Assembly: GCA_900543345.1 (NCBI GenBank)
Contig: UQRJ01000203.1
Span: 1-5,753 of the forward strand
Length of the DNA: 5,753 nucleotides
Source of the DNA: an uncultured Sporolactobacillus sp.
GTDB lineage: Bacteria; Bacillota; Bacilli; Bacillales; Sporolactobacillaceae
Direction of reading: 5' to 3'
Shown: one piece after another, positions 5,707 through 5,753 of the stretch
How positions within the stretch are numbered: position 1 is the stretch's first letter
Layout of the letters: each line of letters opens with the position of its first letter
Translations under genes and position numbers: made by a program
The notes under the pieces: model-generated
Told to the model about the DNA's origin: nothing
Seen by the model: only the letters and a program-made list of their open reading frames with translations
Databases searched by the model: none

Positions 5707-5753
5707 CTGTCTCTTATACACATCTCCGAGCCCACGAGACCCTAAGACATCTC
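5707..5753 (+). other. Nextera read-2 adapter, index and P7 tail (non-genomic)
   Basis: Bases 5707-5725 read CTGTCTCTTATACACATCT, the reverse complement of the Tn5 mosaic end. CCGAGCCCACGAGAC (5726-5740) is the read-2 adapter, CCTAAGAC (5741-5748) sits in the i7 index position, and ATCTC (5749-5753) begins the P7 tail. The index looks like Nextera XT N726, as far as I recall. All of it is library sequence. Confidence 0.98.

Noticed and set aside
1..5753. A natural transposon bounded by the 19-base inverted ends
   Set aside because: The terminal 19-mers are the synthetic hyperactive Tn5 mosaic ends and are joined to Illumina primer and index sequence. There is no transposase gene between them.
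1..5753. CRISPR array, tRNA, rRNA or riboswitch
   Set aside because: No regularly spaced repeats, cloverleaf-like segments or known riboswitch cores were seen on either strand. The noncoding gaps are short.

Overview
The insert is a piece of a Firmicutes chromosome, most likely from the order Bacillales. The gene order rbgA (ylqF) - rnhB - ylqG - ylqH - sucC - sucD is the conserved Bacillus-type arrangement normally found between rplS and dprA/topA. All six proteins look like Bacillales versions, and start sites carry AGGAGG-like ribosome binding sites. The coding part is moderately GC-rich, which fits a higher-GC Bacillales lineage. A Sporolactobacillaceae-like host is a guess only.

The two ends are not genomic. 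Bases 1-24 are the end of an Illumina Nextera read-1 adapter. Bases 5707-5753 are the Nextera read-2 adapter, an 8-base index and the first bases of the P7 tail. The biological insert is therefore 25-5706, and sucD stops at 5706 because the library fragment ends there.

Bases 25 to about 600 are visibly AT-rich and hold a broken tyrosine recombinase (phage/ICE-type integrase). Its arm-binding domain, the start of its core-binding domain and its catalytic C-terminus can be read in three different frames. It has at least two frameshifts, an amber stop and a large central deletion. It ends in a 12-base tandem duplication. About 100 bases later the conserved operon begins.

Bases 692-4191 form a tight four-gene run: a 50S-assembly GTPase (RbgA), RNase HII, a FliK-like protein (YlqG) and a small FlhB C-domain-like protein (YlqH). 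Gaps are 42 and 24 bases, followed by a 4-base overlap. The first two genes are housekeeping. The last two resemble the two partners of the flagellar export specificity switch but sit outside any flagellar cluster in this window, and are the most biologically puzzling part of it.

Bases 4192-4419 are a regulatory gap with a good sigma-A-type promoter and a 9-base inverted repeat overlapping its -35 box. It drives sucC and sucD, the beta and alpha subunits of succinyl-CoA ligase in the TCA cycle. These two genes overlap by four bases.
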